Assembly (NCBI GenBank): GCA_022749755.1
Contig: CM040443.1
Location: 12,063,744 to 12,127,743, forward strand
Length of the DNA stretch: 64,000 nucleotides
Direction of reading: 5' to 3'
Source: Azadirachta indica
Taxonomy: Eukaryota > Streptophyta > Magnoliopsida > Sapindales > Meliaceae
Under the pieces are notes generated by a model. It saw nothing but the letters and a program-made list of their open reading frames with translations. It searched no databases and was not told the DNA's origin. Shown here in pieces: positions 1 to 13,249 of the stretch. The first letter of the stretch is position 1, and each line of letters opens with the position of its first letter. The position numbers and the translations under genes are program-made.

Positions 1-1422
1 TATTAAATATTATACAAACTCTCTAATTAATATATATATATATATATAGTCAAGTGGATATGGATGTTGATACTTGATACTGGCAACCCTAAACAATTAT
101 AAATTTAGAGTTTTCTAATTAATTAATACTAATTTTAAATGAAAAATTAATTTTTAAACATGTACTATGATTTCTCATTTAAAAATAAAGGAAATGGTCA
201 ATTTGGGTACTATTATTCTTTATTTTTTTTTACTTTTATAGAATATTAGAAAAACTTTCTAAGAATAGGTTCATGTTACCTTCCTTGTTCAGCGCAAGTT
301 CCATTCTGGGAGCAAGCTGACCTAACAAATAATTCCCATATAGAGGAACAATCATCTATTTTGTCATTTATTGCTTTATATCAAAGATAATTTAATATTT
401 CCAGTCACATCTATGTATCCAATAGAATGTTTTTTTTTTTCTCTACGCGAACAAACTTTAAAATCGCGAAAATAGTCATTCAATGCGGATTCAAAAGTAC
501 TAAGAAAAAGAAGTTAAAATTCTTCGTTATACGTTATAAAAAGATGAAAAATTTAAATGGGGTGAATCTTTTTTTGGGTCCTAGTACGAGTCTTGATCCC
601 TTAATAAAAGAATATCTCATTTTCTGATCCCTAATTAAGTTGAAGAAGCAAACTCACTCTTCATTGATTAACCAAGTACTTGCAAATGAAAGACATAAAT
701 AACAATACCTTGTCTCGCAAATTACAAGTTAATATCTTACAAAATATGGTACAAAATTTTTTCTATGCAAAATTACTGTCACAATGTCTTCCATGCGAAC
801 ATATGTCTTATAAAAAGTCTTGCAAGTATATATTTTGCAAAATATTTTATCTGTAAGCATCGATCTGTCTTGCAAAATGTATTGCATATTAATATTTGTC
901 TCCTATAATTGAGAGTATAAAAATTTTAAAAGATTAAAAAAATATAAATTTTGATACGGGTCAAAACCCATGACATGATCTCTATAAGCATTTCTTAATC
1001 AAATGCTTATCTAAGTGATATGCAGAAATGTTAATTGTAGCCGCTATAGAATCACAACTCTTAAAATTGCTTTTGTCATGGTATTTGAAATGTTTCTTAT
1101 CTCTTCCTCAACATGAGAAAAAATCATAAACGCTTTCAATGTCATGAAAAAGTTGGACGCGAGCTAACAGAAAGCAAAGGGAATTAATATAATGCAAAAG
1201 CTAGCCTTCTCCTCCTTACTATTTGGGATAACAAGTGACACCGTAAGGCAAAGAAACTGCCAAATTGTTGTAACAACTACAGTTATGCCATGACCCACAC
1301 CCTCTAACTTTGTTGTGCACTATCATCCTAAAAATACCATACTTCAATTTGATCTCCCCATTGTCATCTACTTCAAACGAAAGATACAACACCAGCAGAC
1401 AGAGAATAGAAACACAATACGA
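1..1422. other. gene-free AT-rich flank
   Basis: I see no supported gene here. The stretch has poly-A/T runs and a short TA run near 30-48. The end, about 1150-1422, lies just upstream of the broken lipid-transfer-protein gene and may hold its old promoter and leader, but I see no clear TATA box. Confidence 0.5.
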
Positions 1423-1944
1423 ATCAGGTCTTATTCTGCAAAATTGAAGGGAGCTGTTATTTCAGTGTTGGTTTTGATAGCCATTGTTCAGATGATGATG
1501 AAACCAGGAGAAGCTGTGACTTGTGGGCAGGTGCATGCTTCTTTGGCCCTTGCATTCCCTATCTGACTGCTGGAGGAACTCCTGCACCTGCATGCTGTGA
1601 TGGTGTGAAAAATCTGAAGACAATCACTCCAACTACTGCTGACAGAAGAGCAGCATGTGACTGTGTTAAGGCTGCTGCAGCTCGTTACCCCAGCATCAAG
1701 GAGGACGCAGCCTCATCTCTCCTTCAAAAGTGCGGGGTTCAGATGGACATTCCCATTTCCAGGACTACCAACTGTGCCAAGTGAGTTATTATCAATTGTT
1801 GATATATATATATATATATATATATGCATGTTTTTAAAGCTTTCTATTTTCACTAACAAGATTTTTAATTACGTACGTACTTCGACATCAATCCTGGCTA
1901 ACTCAACTTTGTTTCTTCTTTGACTACTCCCCAGCATAAACTAA
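1423..1944 (+). pseudogene. non-specific lipid transfer protein (type 1), start lost and frameshifted
   Basis: Type-1 nsLTPs are small secreted proteins that carry lipids in a cavity held by eight cysteines. The eight-cysteine pattern is readable here: TCGQV, then GPCIPYL, ACC, CDC, KCG and TNC, with the family segment ITPTTADRRAACDC. A hydrophobic leader precedes it. Exon 1 ends at 1780 before GTGAGT. A CAG acceptor gives exon 2 at 1935-1944, which adds the last residues and a TAA, the usual nsLTP intron position. Two lesions are visible. The expected start at 1423-1425 reads ATC and no in-frame ATG precedes the leader; only the late ATGATGATG at 1491 is available. One base is missing near 1549-1552, so cysteine 1 and cysteines 2-8 lie in different frames. 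Two independent lesions favour a pseudogene over a sequencing error. Confidence 0.85.
1799..1826. repeat. TA microsatellite in the nsLTP intron
   Basis: This is a run of TA dinucleotides inside the intron of the broken lipid-transfer-protein gene. Similar TA runs occur throughout the window. Confidence 0.9.
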
Positions 1945-3613
1945 GATATGGATTATGCGTTCGGGTACAATAAATAAAGCTAGGCGATAAGAAGCTTTGA
2001 ATTCTTCTTATTGAGATCGCGTATTAAATAATTGATGATTGTGAGATTGTTGTAACGATATATGCCCCCTCATTTTAGCAACAATATTGAGAAAATTAAT
2101 AAATCTCTCGTACGGTGTCGGCTTGCTAGCGTTGAGACTTTCTCCGCCCAAGCAATTATATTTTCATTATTATTTTGACATCTTAAATTTTAGATGAAAC
2201 AAATATATCATATCATTTTTATCACATACTTCTCATTGAATACTATTTTGTCGATGATATTTGTATTTAATTTTAAATCGATCAATTATTAAATTTAATT
2301 ATGACAATAAAAAGAAAATTAAATTTATACATATAATTTAATTGAATTAACATATATATAGATATATATAATCTCATTGAAACTATCCTATAAACTTACT
2401 TTATACCCAGAGAACAATAATTGAATACAAGTCAGCAAAACTAACTTAGATTCACCAATAATCTTTAGTGGGGATCAACGGAGAAAATAAGTGGCGGTAA
2501 CAATAAATGTTTACCATACGCATGCAATTTTTTGATCGCAAACCACTTCAAAATTATTCAACTTATTTTCAATAAAATAATTAGTAGTAACAGTGAATAA
2601 CTATATATTTTAGCCAGGTTTTGTATTTTTGGGATGGCAATAATCCTAGGAATAGAATCACGGGATTTTAAAAAATAGTTAGAATTAATATTTTTCTAAC
2701 AATCATTTTAATTATTGACTCAGAAGAAAATCATAATCGGGGAAGCCAATTAACATCGTGGATTAAGAATTTTCGGATCTCCTGAGGGGCTGACGCCACC
2801 TAGTTAAATATTTACACTTCATGATACGAGATTGCCTTAATTACGAAAAGCCAAAATTATCACAAATATTTATTCATTATAGCTAGGTAGAAATGAACCA
2901 CAAAATAAGACCACAGTCACACAAATACGTGAAATATTAGTTATGCCCTTAACTTTTGGTGATTTTACTACTTATCTCCTTATTATTTTAAAATTATATT
3001 TTTATTTTTCCACCCTCAAAATTTAGTCAGTGATAGTATTTTATTGACCGTGACTAAAGCTCAGCTTCTCAAATTGATATCAAATTGAATTTGTATTGGA
3101 CTTAAATTATAATCCAGTCCAACATAATTTTTTTTTAAAAATAAAATCATATTTATAAATACCAGAATTTGAAAATCTTAGACTAAAAAATTTGATTGTT
3201 TACAACTAAACTAACTAATTTATTTGATTTTATTGTAAAAATATAAAAAATAAAAACAAAACAAATTTACTACATTATTCCTTTCATTGTTTTTTTATTG
3301 TTAGTAAGAATTTAAATTTTAAAAATTGAAGGGTTCAAGGTTTATGGTTTAAATTCAGCCTAAAATTAATTTGATGAAAGTAAATTACATTGTCTTTCTT
3401 GTTATTAGGGATAATAAGTTAATTTACCCTCAAAAGTGAAATGTCAATATTATATTATTATATATTTTTTAATTAGAGTGGTTAGTACTCTTAATTTTTA
3501 AATAGAAAGTAGCGGTTCAATTCCTTTTTAGTGCAAAGTGGAGGTGATGTTTATTCTTCGAGTACAAAATGAATGACATTTTTCTGATTTTAAATCTCTA
3601 GAGTATACATGTT
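1945..3613. other. gene-free AT-rich spacer
   Basis: No open frame of plausible length or RNA gene is visible. A weak tRNA-like box A/box B pair near 3480-3520 was considered and not accepted. Confidence 0.5.
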
Positions 3614-3836
3614 ATGTTATGTTTAATCTCTCATTTCTCCAACCTCACTAGCGCCCAAATCACACGTAGCTGGATCTCGGCCAACCTCTGTTCGCTGGTG
3701 GTCTCTAGGGTTCGCCGCCCGCAGACAATGACTACCACAGACGAGATTGAAGCCTCTCCGTTCACGTGTCGCTGGTCTTCGTTCACCGTTCGTCGTTGTT
3801 TCTCTTTGAAACTGAGAGAAAGAAGAGAATAAGGTA
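3614..3836 (+). promoter_or_regulatory. GC-richer leader-like segment, possible 5' exon
   Basis: This is an island of balanced base composition in AT-rich DNA. It contains CTAGGGTTCGCCGCC, a motif type common in plant 5' untranslated leaders. It ends in AATAAG followed by GTAC, which could be a splice donor. It may be the old first exon of the transposase-related pseudogene that starts at 5805. Reading frames on both strands are short and recognised as nothing. A cDNA match would settle it. Confidence 0.35.
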
Positions 3837-5804
3837 CATACTCTTTCTGAGCTTAACATAATCACATATGGATTTGATGACTTTATTTGTGGAAATAATG
3901 ATGAATTTTGAAACAAATATAATCAACGTGTGTTCAAATCGAATGTAATTAAAAAAAAAAAAAATTCTTTGAAGTCTAAGCTGAATCCCTTTCATAGGTA
4001 ATATTGGCATTCTGGATTAAGGAATAGACTTGAGCTTGCCATACACAGCATACTCGAGTTCTTGACAGAATAGTGGAAGGTTTAATATAGTACTTCAGAA
4101 TCTTCATTGCTGTTAGGATTATAACATTAGTTTCTTTCCAGATGGATATAAAGTAATATATTGTTGTGTGAAAGGAATTGGTGTAGTTCTTTTTCTTTTT
4201 GATTAGTTATCATCAGGATTTGATTTGTGTTTCTATAGAAGATATTCATTCATTTTAGGCAAAGAAATTTGGAGTTAGATTTGTAGTTTTGGTTATTTTT
4301 AAGGTTGGTTTTGCAATTGAATATTTTGTGGGTTTCATTCTGCCAATATAAAGCTATAACAACTTAGAGCTTAGTTTGTTATTGTGTGTTTCAGTTGTGC
4401 TTTGAAAGCAAAGCCTAAAAAGCCACCACACCCCAATACCAAATGAAGCCTAAGCCCACTTTGGTAAAGCTCTAAGAAGCATGGGGGTTCTGTCAAAGCA
4501 TGGTGGGGCTCTAATAAATTCATGTAGGTCATTGAATTCTAAGTTTTATTTTGATGCTCTATTTCATAAGTACCAATGACATACAAAATTTAGCTGTTAT
4601 TGTTAACTTTTTGAATATTTTACAAGAATAACCAAGAATATTCTAGCAATTTGAACTGATAGAATTATTCATCTAGTTTAAATTATTAATTAATTGCTAA
4701 ACGATAAAACACTTTGCACACTGGAGAGTTCAAAATAATATAAGATAGAAACAACCTCCATTCTCACAAGTTCTTTGTTAATGTTCCATTAAGGAATCAC
4801 AAAAATAAAGATAAAGCACCTGTGTTTCTGGCTCCAATCAATATAGAGCTGAGAAACAACAGTCTTTCTCATTCTAGTTACGAACACAATATAATGTCCT
4901 TCGGTTGGTTTTCACTTTTTTAATTTTTTAAAAAATATTACAGTTTTACATGCATATATAAGCACTAGAATTTGAAAAAGAAAGTGAGAATAACGCTAGA
5001 GATGAGATTAAAACAAAATCACACACAAGGTAGGTTTTAAATTTTTAATGAAATTCCCCAATGATTTTCTATATTTAAAATTATTTCATTTTCTGTGTTC
5101 AAACTAACTTTTAGGGAGAAATTTTGAGCTTCATTGTTACTAATCTGTATTGGACCTTCCTGTCATAGATATTACAAGTTAATATTTATATTTTGTTATT
5201 AAAAAGACACAAAAGTATTTTATGATTTCATTGTATTGCTGTGGTTGGAAAATTGCATAGTTGGCTTGGTTGGTATATGTTACCCATAAGCGTCAAATTA
5301 CACAAACATTCATTTGACTTGAGATGTAAAATAATAACAATTTGGATACTGTGATTTGTAAAATTAGTTGAAGAATATGCCAGTTACCTTTATTTATGCA
5401 ATTATCCATAGATAGTCCTTATGAATTGTTGTATTTATCAGATTGTATTAATTCTCATGTGTTATATTGATATGTTTCATACCATGACTGAGACTTCTTG
5501 TCAAAATATTTATCATTGGAAATGTAATACAAGGGAAAATAACCAAGTAAATGTCTGTAAAGACCCAAGTTTCCAATGAAGACCATAGCAAGCTAAAAAA
5601 TACTACTACAATAATATATATCAGAACGTAGGGTCGAAAAACAATTAATAAAATATCCCTAATGCCAATTATTTAGTATGATTAATTAATTGTTTTTATT
5701 GTTCAACTTATCTAGTTTGACTAGTTTGATTAATTATGTTTTACTTCACATTGTTTTATTTACATGGTACTTTCTAATTTTTTATTCGTTAATATAGGTC
5801 TTAA
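3837..5804. other. gene-free AT-rich stretch, possible intron
   Basis: No coding signal is seen. It could be a long intron joining the leader-like segment at 3614-3836 to the Transposase_24-like exons that start at 5805, but nothing in the sequence proves this. Confidence 0.35.
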
Positions 5805-7897
5805 ATGGCATATTGGATCTTGCAGGTGGCTCCAGGCACACATAAAAGATCTTTGATATCCACTACGTCGACTCAAAATATTCCAATTGATAATGATGGT
5901 CCAGTCACACAACATATAGAGGACTCCCAAGAGTTAGATGTTCAGAATAGCGTAGGTAACCGCTTAGATACATATTAATATTTTTAAAAGAAATATCTTC
6001 GTGTTTTTATTGCTTATTTTTTTCTTTTATACAGGTTCATCGATGCAGAGTACTCTTGGCCTTACACAAGGTCTAGGAATAACATCCATCGGTAGGTCGA
6101 AGGATTGAATAGTTATATCGGTATTTCAACAATAACAAATGAACAAGAAGGGATATATTGTGGGAAGCTAGTTAATGATTGCGGTGTGATTGTTCCGATC
6201 CATGCTCCTCTAAGAGTGCCATCTTGGTCTAAGATACCTTGGGAGGAGAGGGTGGATTTATTTAAATTTTTAGAGGTAATGAATACTTATTAAGTTAAAG
6301 TTAATATGTTTGTGAAGTTCACATATTAATATTATTGGGCATATTTTATATTCGTTGATGCAGGAGAGGTTTATCCTAGATCTAACTCAATGACATGTTT
6401 TACGTTATCTGGATAAAATTATGGGCAATAAATATCGTGATTATTGGTGCAAGATGTTGAGGAAAGCCTATAAAAAATATCCGCCACATGAGGCATGGAG
6501 ACGTTTGCCAAAAAATGTTTCTCAAGAGGATTAGAACTATTTATGTGATCTTTGGGCTGATGAGGATTACCAGGTGTATAACAATACAATAGTAGTGGCA
6601 TCTAACTTAACATATATTTAGAGTTTACTTTAAAAAATATTTGGCATACTCCAATGGTAAGAGATATTATATGTTGTGAAAAATATTGGATATTATTGTT
6701 TCAAAAGGATGCTTAACAGTTAGTTTGTCAATTAAAAATTCCGATATTTGTTCTTTTCGTTATGCTTTAAGGGATTTATGAGATTAGTTGACACAAATGC
6801 CACTAAACAGTGCAAGTAAGTTTGCTTTTACAAGGGATAGTGCAACTATATTTGACTATATTTTCTCCTTACGAAGGAAGGTTTGACCTTTGTGCCCATA
6901 TTTGTATTTTTAAATCTTCGTTTAATCATGGATTTCTTTTATGTTTATAGCTTTGTTGGTTTGGAAGTTTATGGTTTCTTACATCTTGAGTAGATTGATT
7001 AGTGGTCAAGAGTATAGTTTTAAAATATTCTTTGGGATTAATTTGTTGATAATTTTTATGTTGTAACCCTAGTATGATGTAAATTTTATTAAACGCTCAT
7101 ATGCCGAAGGAAATTCTGTTGAAGTTTTTTCCTTTTTCTTCCTCACTCCATGGAATTCGTTTGTAATGTGAGAAATGTCTTGATAAATTTAGATAGTCTC
7201 ATAAATTAAGTGTAGTTTATCAAAATTTTATCAGAGTTGGAACTAATTTTGCTAAATTTAATTTTGATATTTAGTTTACATTGACGAATAATTTATGCTC
7301 TTGTTTTAAACAAAGTGTAGGAGAAATACAAAAGTGGGAGTAAATTTCCTTTTAATTATCGTGGAGGATCGAAAGCTTTCCACATTCATGGTGGAGAAAA
7401 TTCTGTGGTTTATAATATACTTTTGACTTTGTGTTACTAAATGGTATAGTATGTGTGTAATTTGTGCTACTAAATGGTATGATATGCAGTTTATTCTTGT
7501 TTTACCGCTCTGACCACAACAGAGCAACTCTACGAAAAAAATGGATGGATCAGTTCGGAGGCAGAATCTGCACATGGAAGATTTTATTTTATTTCATTTT
7601 TCAAAATTAAAATTGCCTTGCACATAATTTGATTGGCTTTAAGGTGATTTTGTTTCAACAGATATTTGTTGATAAATCAGACTACACTAAAGGACTTGCC
7701 AAACGTAGACGTAGTCATGATCATCTTCAAGATTCTTCATCTAACAATGAGGATTTAGGGAATGAATACTCGAGCTGAGTTATGGATAACTCGAGCTGAA
7801 TTACGGACAACTCGAGCTAAGTTAGAGAAAACTGAAGCAGAATTGCAAAATAAGCAATCCACATTAATTGAAGTTCGATCTTTTTTGTCAGAGGTAG
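5805..7897 (+). pseudogene. decayed Transposase_24 (En/Spm-associated) protein gene
   Basis: Plant proteins of this type are remnants or relatives of En/Spm (CACTA) transposon ORFs. Their order is an N-terminal variable part, a GLTQGL-like strip, a core with G-(x)-IVP..APLRVPSW, a P..W..L strip and a C-terminal coiled coil. All are visible here: exon 5805-5955, exon 6035-6275 (core, VPIHAPLRVPSWSKIPW), exon 6364-6573 (DYWCKMLRKAYKKYPPHEAW then DLWADEDYQ), and a later piece at 7662-7897 with TRAEL-type heptads (TRAELRTTRAKLEKTEAELQ). GT..AG borders flank the exons. In-frame stops near 6107, 6392 and 6531 and a frameshift near 7763 show it is dead. The host may once have used it as a domesticated gene, but no intact frame remains. 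Confidence 0.7.
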
Positions 7898-8659
7898 CAC
7901 CAAATAAGTTTCATTCATTGTCACAATCTAAACTGCTTTAGTGTGTTCCTGTGTTTGTGTTTTATTAGGTTAACTGACTATTTGTTTTGAAATTATAAAT
8001 TTTTAACGAGACATGTGACTAGGTCTTAGGTTTTCAATGAAACATTATTATCTTGTTCACAAGTAACAACTTTTGTAATCAGTATAAGTTGACGCCCATA
8101 GTCACAGTAGTGATTGAACATGTGATTATGAATTGTATATTATGTTGCTCTTGAAGACAAATTGAAGTCATAGGACCTTCATTCTAAACATGGGTATGAT
8201 TCCTGAACGGGCTGAGCTGGATTCTTTGGTTATCTTGCTAGAGCATTTGAGCTATTTTTGCCGAAGGTTCATCAAATTTAAAACAAAACGGACTTTTCAT
8301 TTTTAAGGGTCAGGTATGAACTATACTCTTATTGAAGAATGCTCTCCATATTTGTAGATAGGCAATTTATTTTATTTTATTCTTAGCGGAGTTAAATTAA
8401 GAAAGATGCCAGATCAATCTCTATCTCTCCTTTTGAGATTCCTGTAAAATAATTTTCTTTTATTTTATTTTAAGAGTGTATATAATTGATAACTGTGGCA
8501 TTGATTCACTTTTATATCGAAAGCCTTTGTCTTTGAGAGGGATCCAAAATGTCACTTTAGTATGAGCCATCAAGATTTCTGCATCCTCTTAGGACTTGGA
8601 AATCATCGAAATTGCTGACTCTTATAGGCCTTGGAAATATTGTCTTTAATTACTGAATT
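7898..8659. other. gene-free spacer
   Basis: I see no gene, RNA or clear repeat between the transposase relic and the duplicated promoter-like block. Confidence 0.4.
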
Positions 8660-9120
8660 TAATTAATTGAATATTGTGGGTAGTAAAATGCAAACAAGCA
8701 AGACACGGAAGAATCTGTTCTTCATAAAACTCTCTAGTATTCAAACTTCGATTAGACAAGCACTTTGTCCATTTGTTCTCGAAAAAATACATATTATGAA
8801 GGGGTGACAAGTTTATTCAATGCTTTCAACGACAGAATAATGAGAAAATTTTGAAATTTCCAAGGATGATGCGTTGGATTATAGCTGTTGTACATTTATC
8901 GTTTACTAGAGACCTCCTCCTAGTGTGTTCTGGCAAATAATGTACTTATCCTGATGTTATAAATAGAGAACAATGTTGCACTTTCAGCCCTTCAGGATCT
9001 GTCCTCATCAGTTCATATCCTGTTTATGTCACCGAACTTACAATACTTGGTTTCTGTTTCATTTACGAACCTGAAGACTGAAGAGAGAACGAACTTGGGA
9101 ATCTGCACTTTCATGTGCCC
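8660..9120. repeat. duplicated block, copy A, with a promoter-like segment
   Basis: This matches 18040-18560 in the same orientation. Shared strips include AAAATGCAAACA, AGACAC.GAAGAAT, TCAACGACAGAATAA, and a TATA-like box followed by a GTTGCAC..TCAGC stretch. The TATA box here is GTTATAAATAG near 8959-8969. It may be the promoter and leader of a gene whose coding part is lost, or of a non-coding transcript. Confidence 0.6.
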
Positions 9121-11643
9121 TTCTTCTCACTTTAATTGTTTTTAAAATTTATTTATTTATTCTTTATCTGTAAGTGCTTGCTCATTGACATCTACATTGT
9201 TTACTACTGCATTACGTCTCAAAATATTGTTCCAAGTTTTCCGATGTCTAATTTTAGGCCGTGAAGCTGCTGCATATACACTCACAAAACCTGTAGTCAT
9301 CGGAAGAGTTTCATACATACTCCTTTTTAACGCAATGTATTTAGCTAACATGTTATGATTTTATTGTAGGACTATTAACTAAAACTATGTTATACATTTT
9401 ATATTTCTTTTCTCTTATTATCAATATCTATATCATGATCAATTAATTGACTTTAAATGACATGTTAATGACACTCCATCTATATCTAATATTTCACAAG
9501 ATTAGATTATGTTCATTTAATTTGACGTTATTTCAAATAATTCTCTAATATTTTATAATTTGTCTCACTCTAATTTTTCCTGTTTCGGTCAATTTTATTT
9601 TAGTCTTTGATATAATTAAATTTATTATCTCCTTCCATGAATTTTTTTAAATCATATATGAAATTATCTTGTAACCTCTGCTACATTTTTAAATTAAAGA
9701 ATAACATATTTATCTCTAATTCTACTGTAATGATAAAAATAAATTCATCTTTATTATATCATTGTAAAAGATTACATAATCTTTGTACTTTCTCTTTTTA
9801 ACCTTTTGGTTTAGGTGATAGTGCATATTGTTTTTGCTGCAAAGAAGTTAAAGAGACAATTATATAAGAGCAAAATTCAACGGAAGACCTTTACATTTAT
9901 TATTTTATAAAATCTTTCCTGGTTCTTATATTTTGGATTTTTTCACATTTTTATTTAAAACTAATTTACTTTATTTATAATTAGTATGATATTGAATATA
10001 TTTAAGTATTTTATATTGTCAAAGTTTTATATTAATTAGCATATTATTTTATAATAACGAAGGTAAAAATTACTTGTTACATATAATAATAAGACTTGAT
10101 TTACAATATATTAGATGTATTGTTATATCATGCTTTTATACAATACAAATTTAAAATATTTTGTAAAAAGGTTTAAAAATTTTATCGCAAAACTGGAAGT
10201 TGAAAGTAGAATTTGAAAATTTGAAACATAAAATATTTAACACAGAGATTTAAAATATCTAAAACTAAAAGTGAAACATTTGATGTAGAACTGAAATAAA
10301 AATGTAAATCAATATATTTGCGTGTATTGTAGTCAATCCTATTATTATATTTTAATAAAAATAAAATATAAAAAAAAAAGACTAAATCCACCTATGTCAC
10401 TGCAGCTGGCCGCCGCTGATGTTGCCGTCGACGATGGTCAATTATCAACGTGAGTATGAGATTAAGCTGTAATTAATATAGCACCGATCATGACCAATCA
10501 TTAGTATTGATATTAGATTAATTTATCATTAGTATTATTGAACTCTAAAATTACTGATTTTTATAATAGTGAAATTATTTTTTTATAAAAGAGCATAGGA
10601 AAAAATTCCTTGTGACACTATATGGAATCAGTTGCCATTGTTTGACGATAATGACACAGTGGCTGTTGTAAATTATTTTTTTATTTTAACTTTTTTGGTG
10701 TAAAAAATTATTGAAGATCGATAAAATTTAGAGTCTAATAATATCAATAATGAGTTAATGTAATGCCAATAACAGTGACCAGTTTTGACCGATGATGGCC
10801 CCTCGGAGTCATAGTTGTACTTATGTCATTGATGGATTCACCCAAGTTTGGTTTTAGACACCAAACTGTGATTGGTATAAACTTCAAGAAGCTGTATCAA
10901 TGTTAAACGTGGTGATGAAAATGCAGTTTTGTAAAAGTTATGGGCTAAAATGAGATTATTGCTTATAGGCAAGATTTTTTAGGGTTTAACAAGTCATGAC
11001 CAGGAAAAAGGAAAGGTATTTCTAATTTCTTGATTATAAAGGAATTGAAAATTAAAATGGGAAGTGCAAGTAAAAGTTTCCGTGATAAAATTGGGGGAAA
11101 TGGCTACTGATTTTGAGCAGTCCACTTTGAGGGGAGAGTCAAGAGTTAATCTGTTGTATGGCTCCCGACTGTCACTGCAGCATCTGTTTTTAATCAAATT
11201 TGATGGCAGCCTATTTTACCATTGTATGCGAGTAGGCGAGTGCATCTGAGACTTGACGATAATCAGTATCATCTTATGCAAAATAGAAATTTATCTAAAA
11301 GATCTGACTCTGTAGATGTGTGTAGAGATATAAACTAAAAGGCTGCTGGTACTTGAGGAAATCATCACCTATATTTATCACCACGTATGAGTTCACACAT
11401 AGATGATTGCTAGATCAAAGTATATATTTATATGAGATATATAAAACAGAATGTTGATCAGACAATTTCTGATGAAACTGAAAGTACGAAATTGCTTGAA
11501 GACAATCCTTCTGCACATTATAACAAACAAGAAGTATGGAATCGAACCTTCATGTGAAGAAGCTAAGATGACAAAATTAACTATAAGCAGTGATCCAAAT
11601 GCAAGCTAAAAAGATGGGGAGAGTATGGTATATGGAAGCAACG
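9121..11643. other. spacer inside duplicated block A, no supported gene
   Basis: Mostly AT-rich. A short GC-rich strip at 10394-10451 could be a tiny exon (ATG, 19 sense codons, then GTGAGT), but it stands alone and is not called. The last 200 bases should be the 3' untranslated region of the minus-strand membrane-protein gene. Confidence 0.4.
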
Positions 11644-12252
11644 TTATGAACGAGATGAATGGATGCTACATAAATCAACTGGCCCTTTTAAGTTCCTTTG
11701 TCTATGCAGACCACACAGATAAAGCAGTGATCCGAAAGTGAAAGCAAAAAAGATCCAAGGAGCCCAGCTGAGTTCCGGTGGTAGAAATGCCCACAACAAA
11801 ACTGTGAAAGTAAGAATCACACTTACTAGAGCAACGAGAATAAAAACGCCACTTATAGTTGGATGTTTCCCACTGAATATCACTCCATTGACGGCGAAGA
11901 AGAAAGCTATCATGAGAATCATTAGAAACATAATAAATGAAAAGGGATTCTGTCTAAATAGGGTTTCCGGCTGAAGTTTCCCGTTGTTTGTGATATATGA
12001 GACACTCAGCAGTGCAAACAGAGCGGTAAATGCCATCACAATTGTTAGCCTAACCCATTTGATTGTAGATTGAATATCTAATATGTGATCCCCGAGATAC
12101 TTCAAATGATTGCCAAGATTATCAGCAGATGAGTCAATATTGGTTTCACTCTCAGAAACCGTGTTAATTTCATTGACAACCATGATCTCAACTTTCTGAC
12201 AAGAATCCTCGTTGTCAAAAGACACAACTGAGTCTGAAAAACTTCCTGAATC
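11644..12252 (-). CDS. four-pass membrane protein, C-terminal exon (copy A)
   Basis: The frame runs from 12252, just after a TTGTTTTCAG acceptor, to a TAA at 11644-11646. It encodes about 200 residues. The first 70 are acidic and Ser/Asn-rich. Four hydrophobic segments follow: one starting WVRLTIVMAF, one FIMFLMILMIAFF, one FILVALVSVILTF and one WIFFAFTFGSLLYL. A short polar tail closes the protein. This looks like the membrane half of a larger protein. The four-helix layout recalls ankyrin/PGG proteins, but there is no PGG motif and I assign no family. The intron phase is 0, so upstream exons probably exist; a candidate is 12824-13003. The paralog at 19649-20262 keeps the same segments, which supports a real coding sequence. 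Confidence 0.7.
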   Translation of the reverse strand, partial: DSGSFSDSVVSFDNEDSCQKVEIMVVNEINTVSESETNIDSSADNLGNHLKYLGDHILDIQSTIKWVRLTIVMAFTALFALLSVSYITNNGKLQPETLFRQNPFSFIMFLMILMIAFFFAVNGVIFSGKHPTISGVFILVALVSVILTFTVLLWAFLPPELSWAPWIFFAFTFGSLLYLCGLHRQRNLKGPVDLCSIHSSRS

Positions 12253-12823
12253 CTGAAAACAACATTGAACATTTATTTATATAATTTTGAACCTTTATCT
12301 GTGATGGAAAACCATATCCATAAATCATTGATTTTAGGAGAAAAGTAACAAGAAATTTCTCACCATATTTAGGAAGACTGCAGAGCATTCGATTGCCAAG
12401 AACACGATTACGACCCACAATTAGAGCATAGAGGGATTTTGAAACACAGTGTTAGCAAAGGCAGCATGTGAATATATGAAAAAAAATGAAGCTGTGGAGC
12501 GTACATTACCAAGAAAGGAGGAAAATCTAATTGGCTAGCTTTTGCTGTATAAGACAAATGTACATAAAACAATTTCCTTTCATTTGCCAAAGCCAACTTT
12601 ACGGCTGTACTTGCATGTGCCAACACAATCTTCTTCTTAGACATTAGAGGAAAATTTAAGCATTGAGCAAAAACTTCCATACAGCCTTGATGCCCGGCCG
12701 AATGGCTAGATCGATCATGTAAACTGCACAAGACAAAACGTCGATTTTTTCTCATTAAGGTACGTTGGCAGCACAGAAAAAGACAGTGGCTCCTGCTATA
12801 AGTCATGAGTTATTTAACTTTAC

Positions 12824-13003
12824 CTTGAAGAAGCTTACATAAACTTTGATGAAGATAATCCATATATCGAAGAAAATGAAAGAAGCCAATTCCAGAAGTT
12901 CAGTCGACAAGGCTTTACTGACTTGTGTGGATGTTGGTCCAATAAATTGGCAAATGAACTTAAAATAAGATGATGTTCTCCTTAGTTGTGATTTTTTTTG
13001 CAT
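12824..13003 (-). CDS. possible upstream exon of membrane-protein gene copy A
   Basis: From an ATG at 13003 the minus strand is open for 60 codons and ends in AAG followed by GTAAAG, a good donor in phase 0. That phase fits the acceptor at 12252. The exon would encode a basic start and one hydrophobic segment (ASFIFFDIWIIFI). Against it, the paralogous stretch at 20808-20960 carries an in-frame stop and does not conserve the protein. The 12.4-12.8 kb interval also has a strip (LHDRSSHSAGHQGCMEVF) that faintly resembles an ankyrin repeat. The gene model upstream of 12252 is therefore open. Confidence 0.3.
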
Positions 13004-13249
13004 GTAATGTCTTTAAATGTTCTGCAGAATAATTGTTATAGGATTCATATATACGGGCATATAATTGCAATCGTTGAATTTGTTTTCTTGGACGTTTATT
13101 TATTAAAGCTCTCTATATGAATTTTGTTCGATAAAGAGAATAAAAATTAATGGGAGAATTCAGTTAAAACTACATAAGTTGTGATTTCTGCTTGATCTTC
13201 TTTGGTCTATGAACATTTATATTCAGTCATGATCAATGTTGAATAAAAG

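Noticed and set aside
3470..3535. Possible tRNA or SINE head (GTGGTTAGTACTC then GGTTCAATTCC)
   Set aside because: Box B is fair but the region between cannot form an anticodon stem, and no 3' SINE tail is seen.
7306..7575. 89-codon minus-strand open frame
   Set aside because: Lies within the transposase pseudogene interval; no domain and no splice context.
10394..10451. Tiny GC-rich exon (ATG, 19 codons, GTGAGT)
   Set aside because: Isolated, with no partner exon or homolog recognised.
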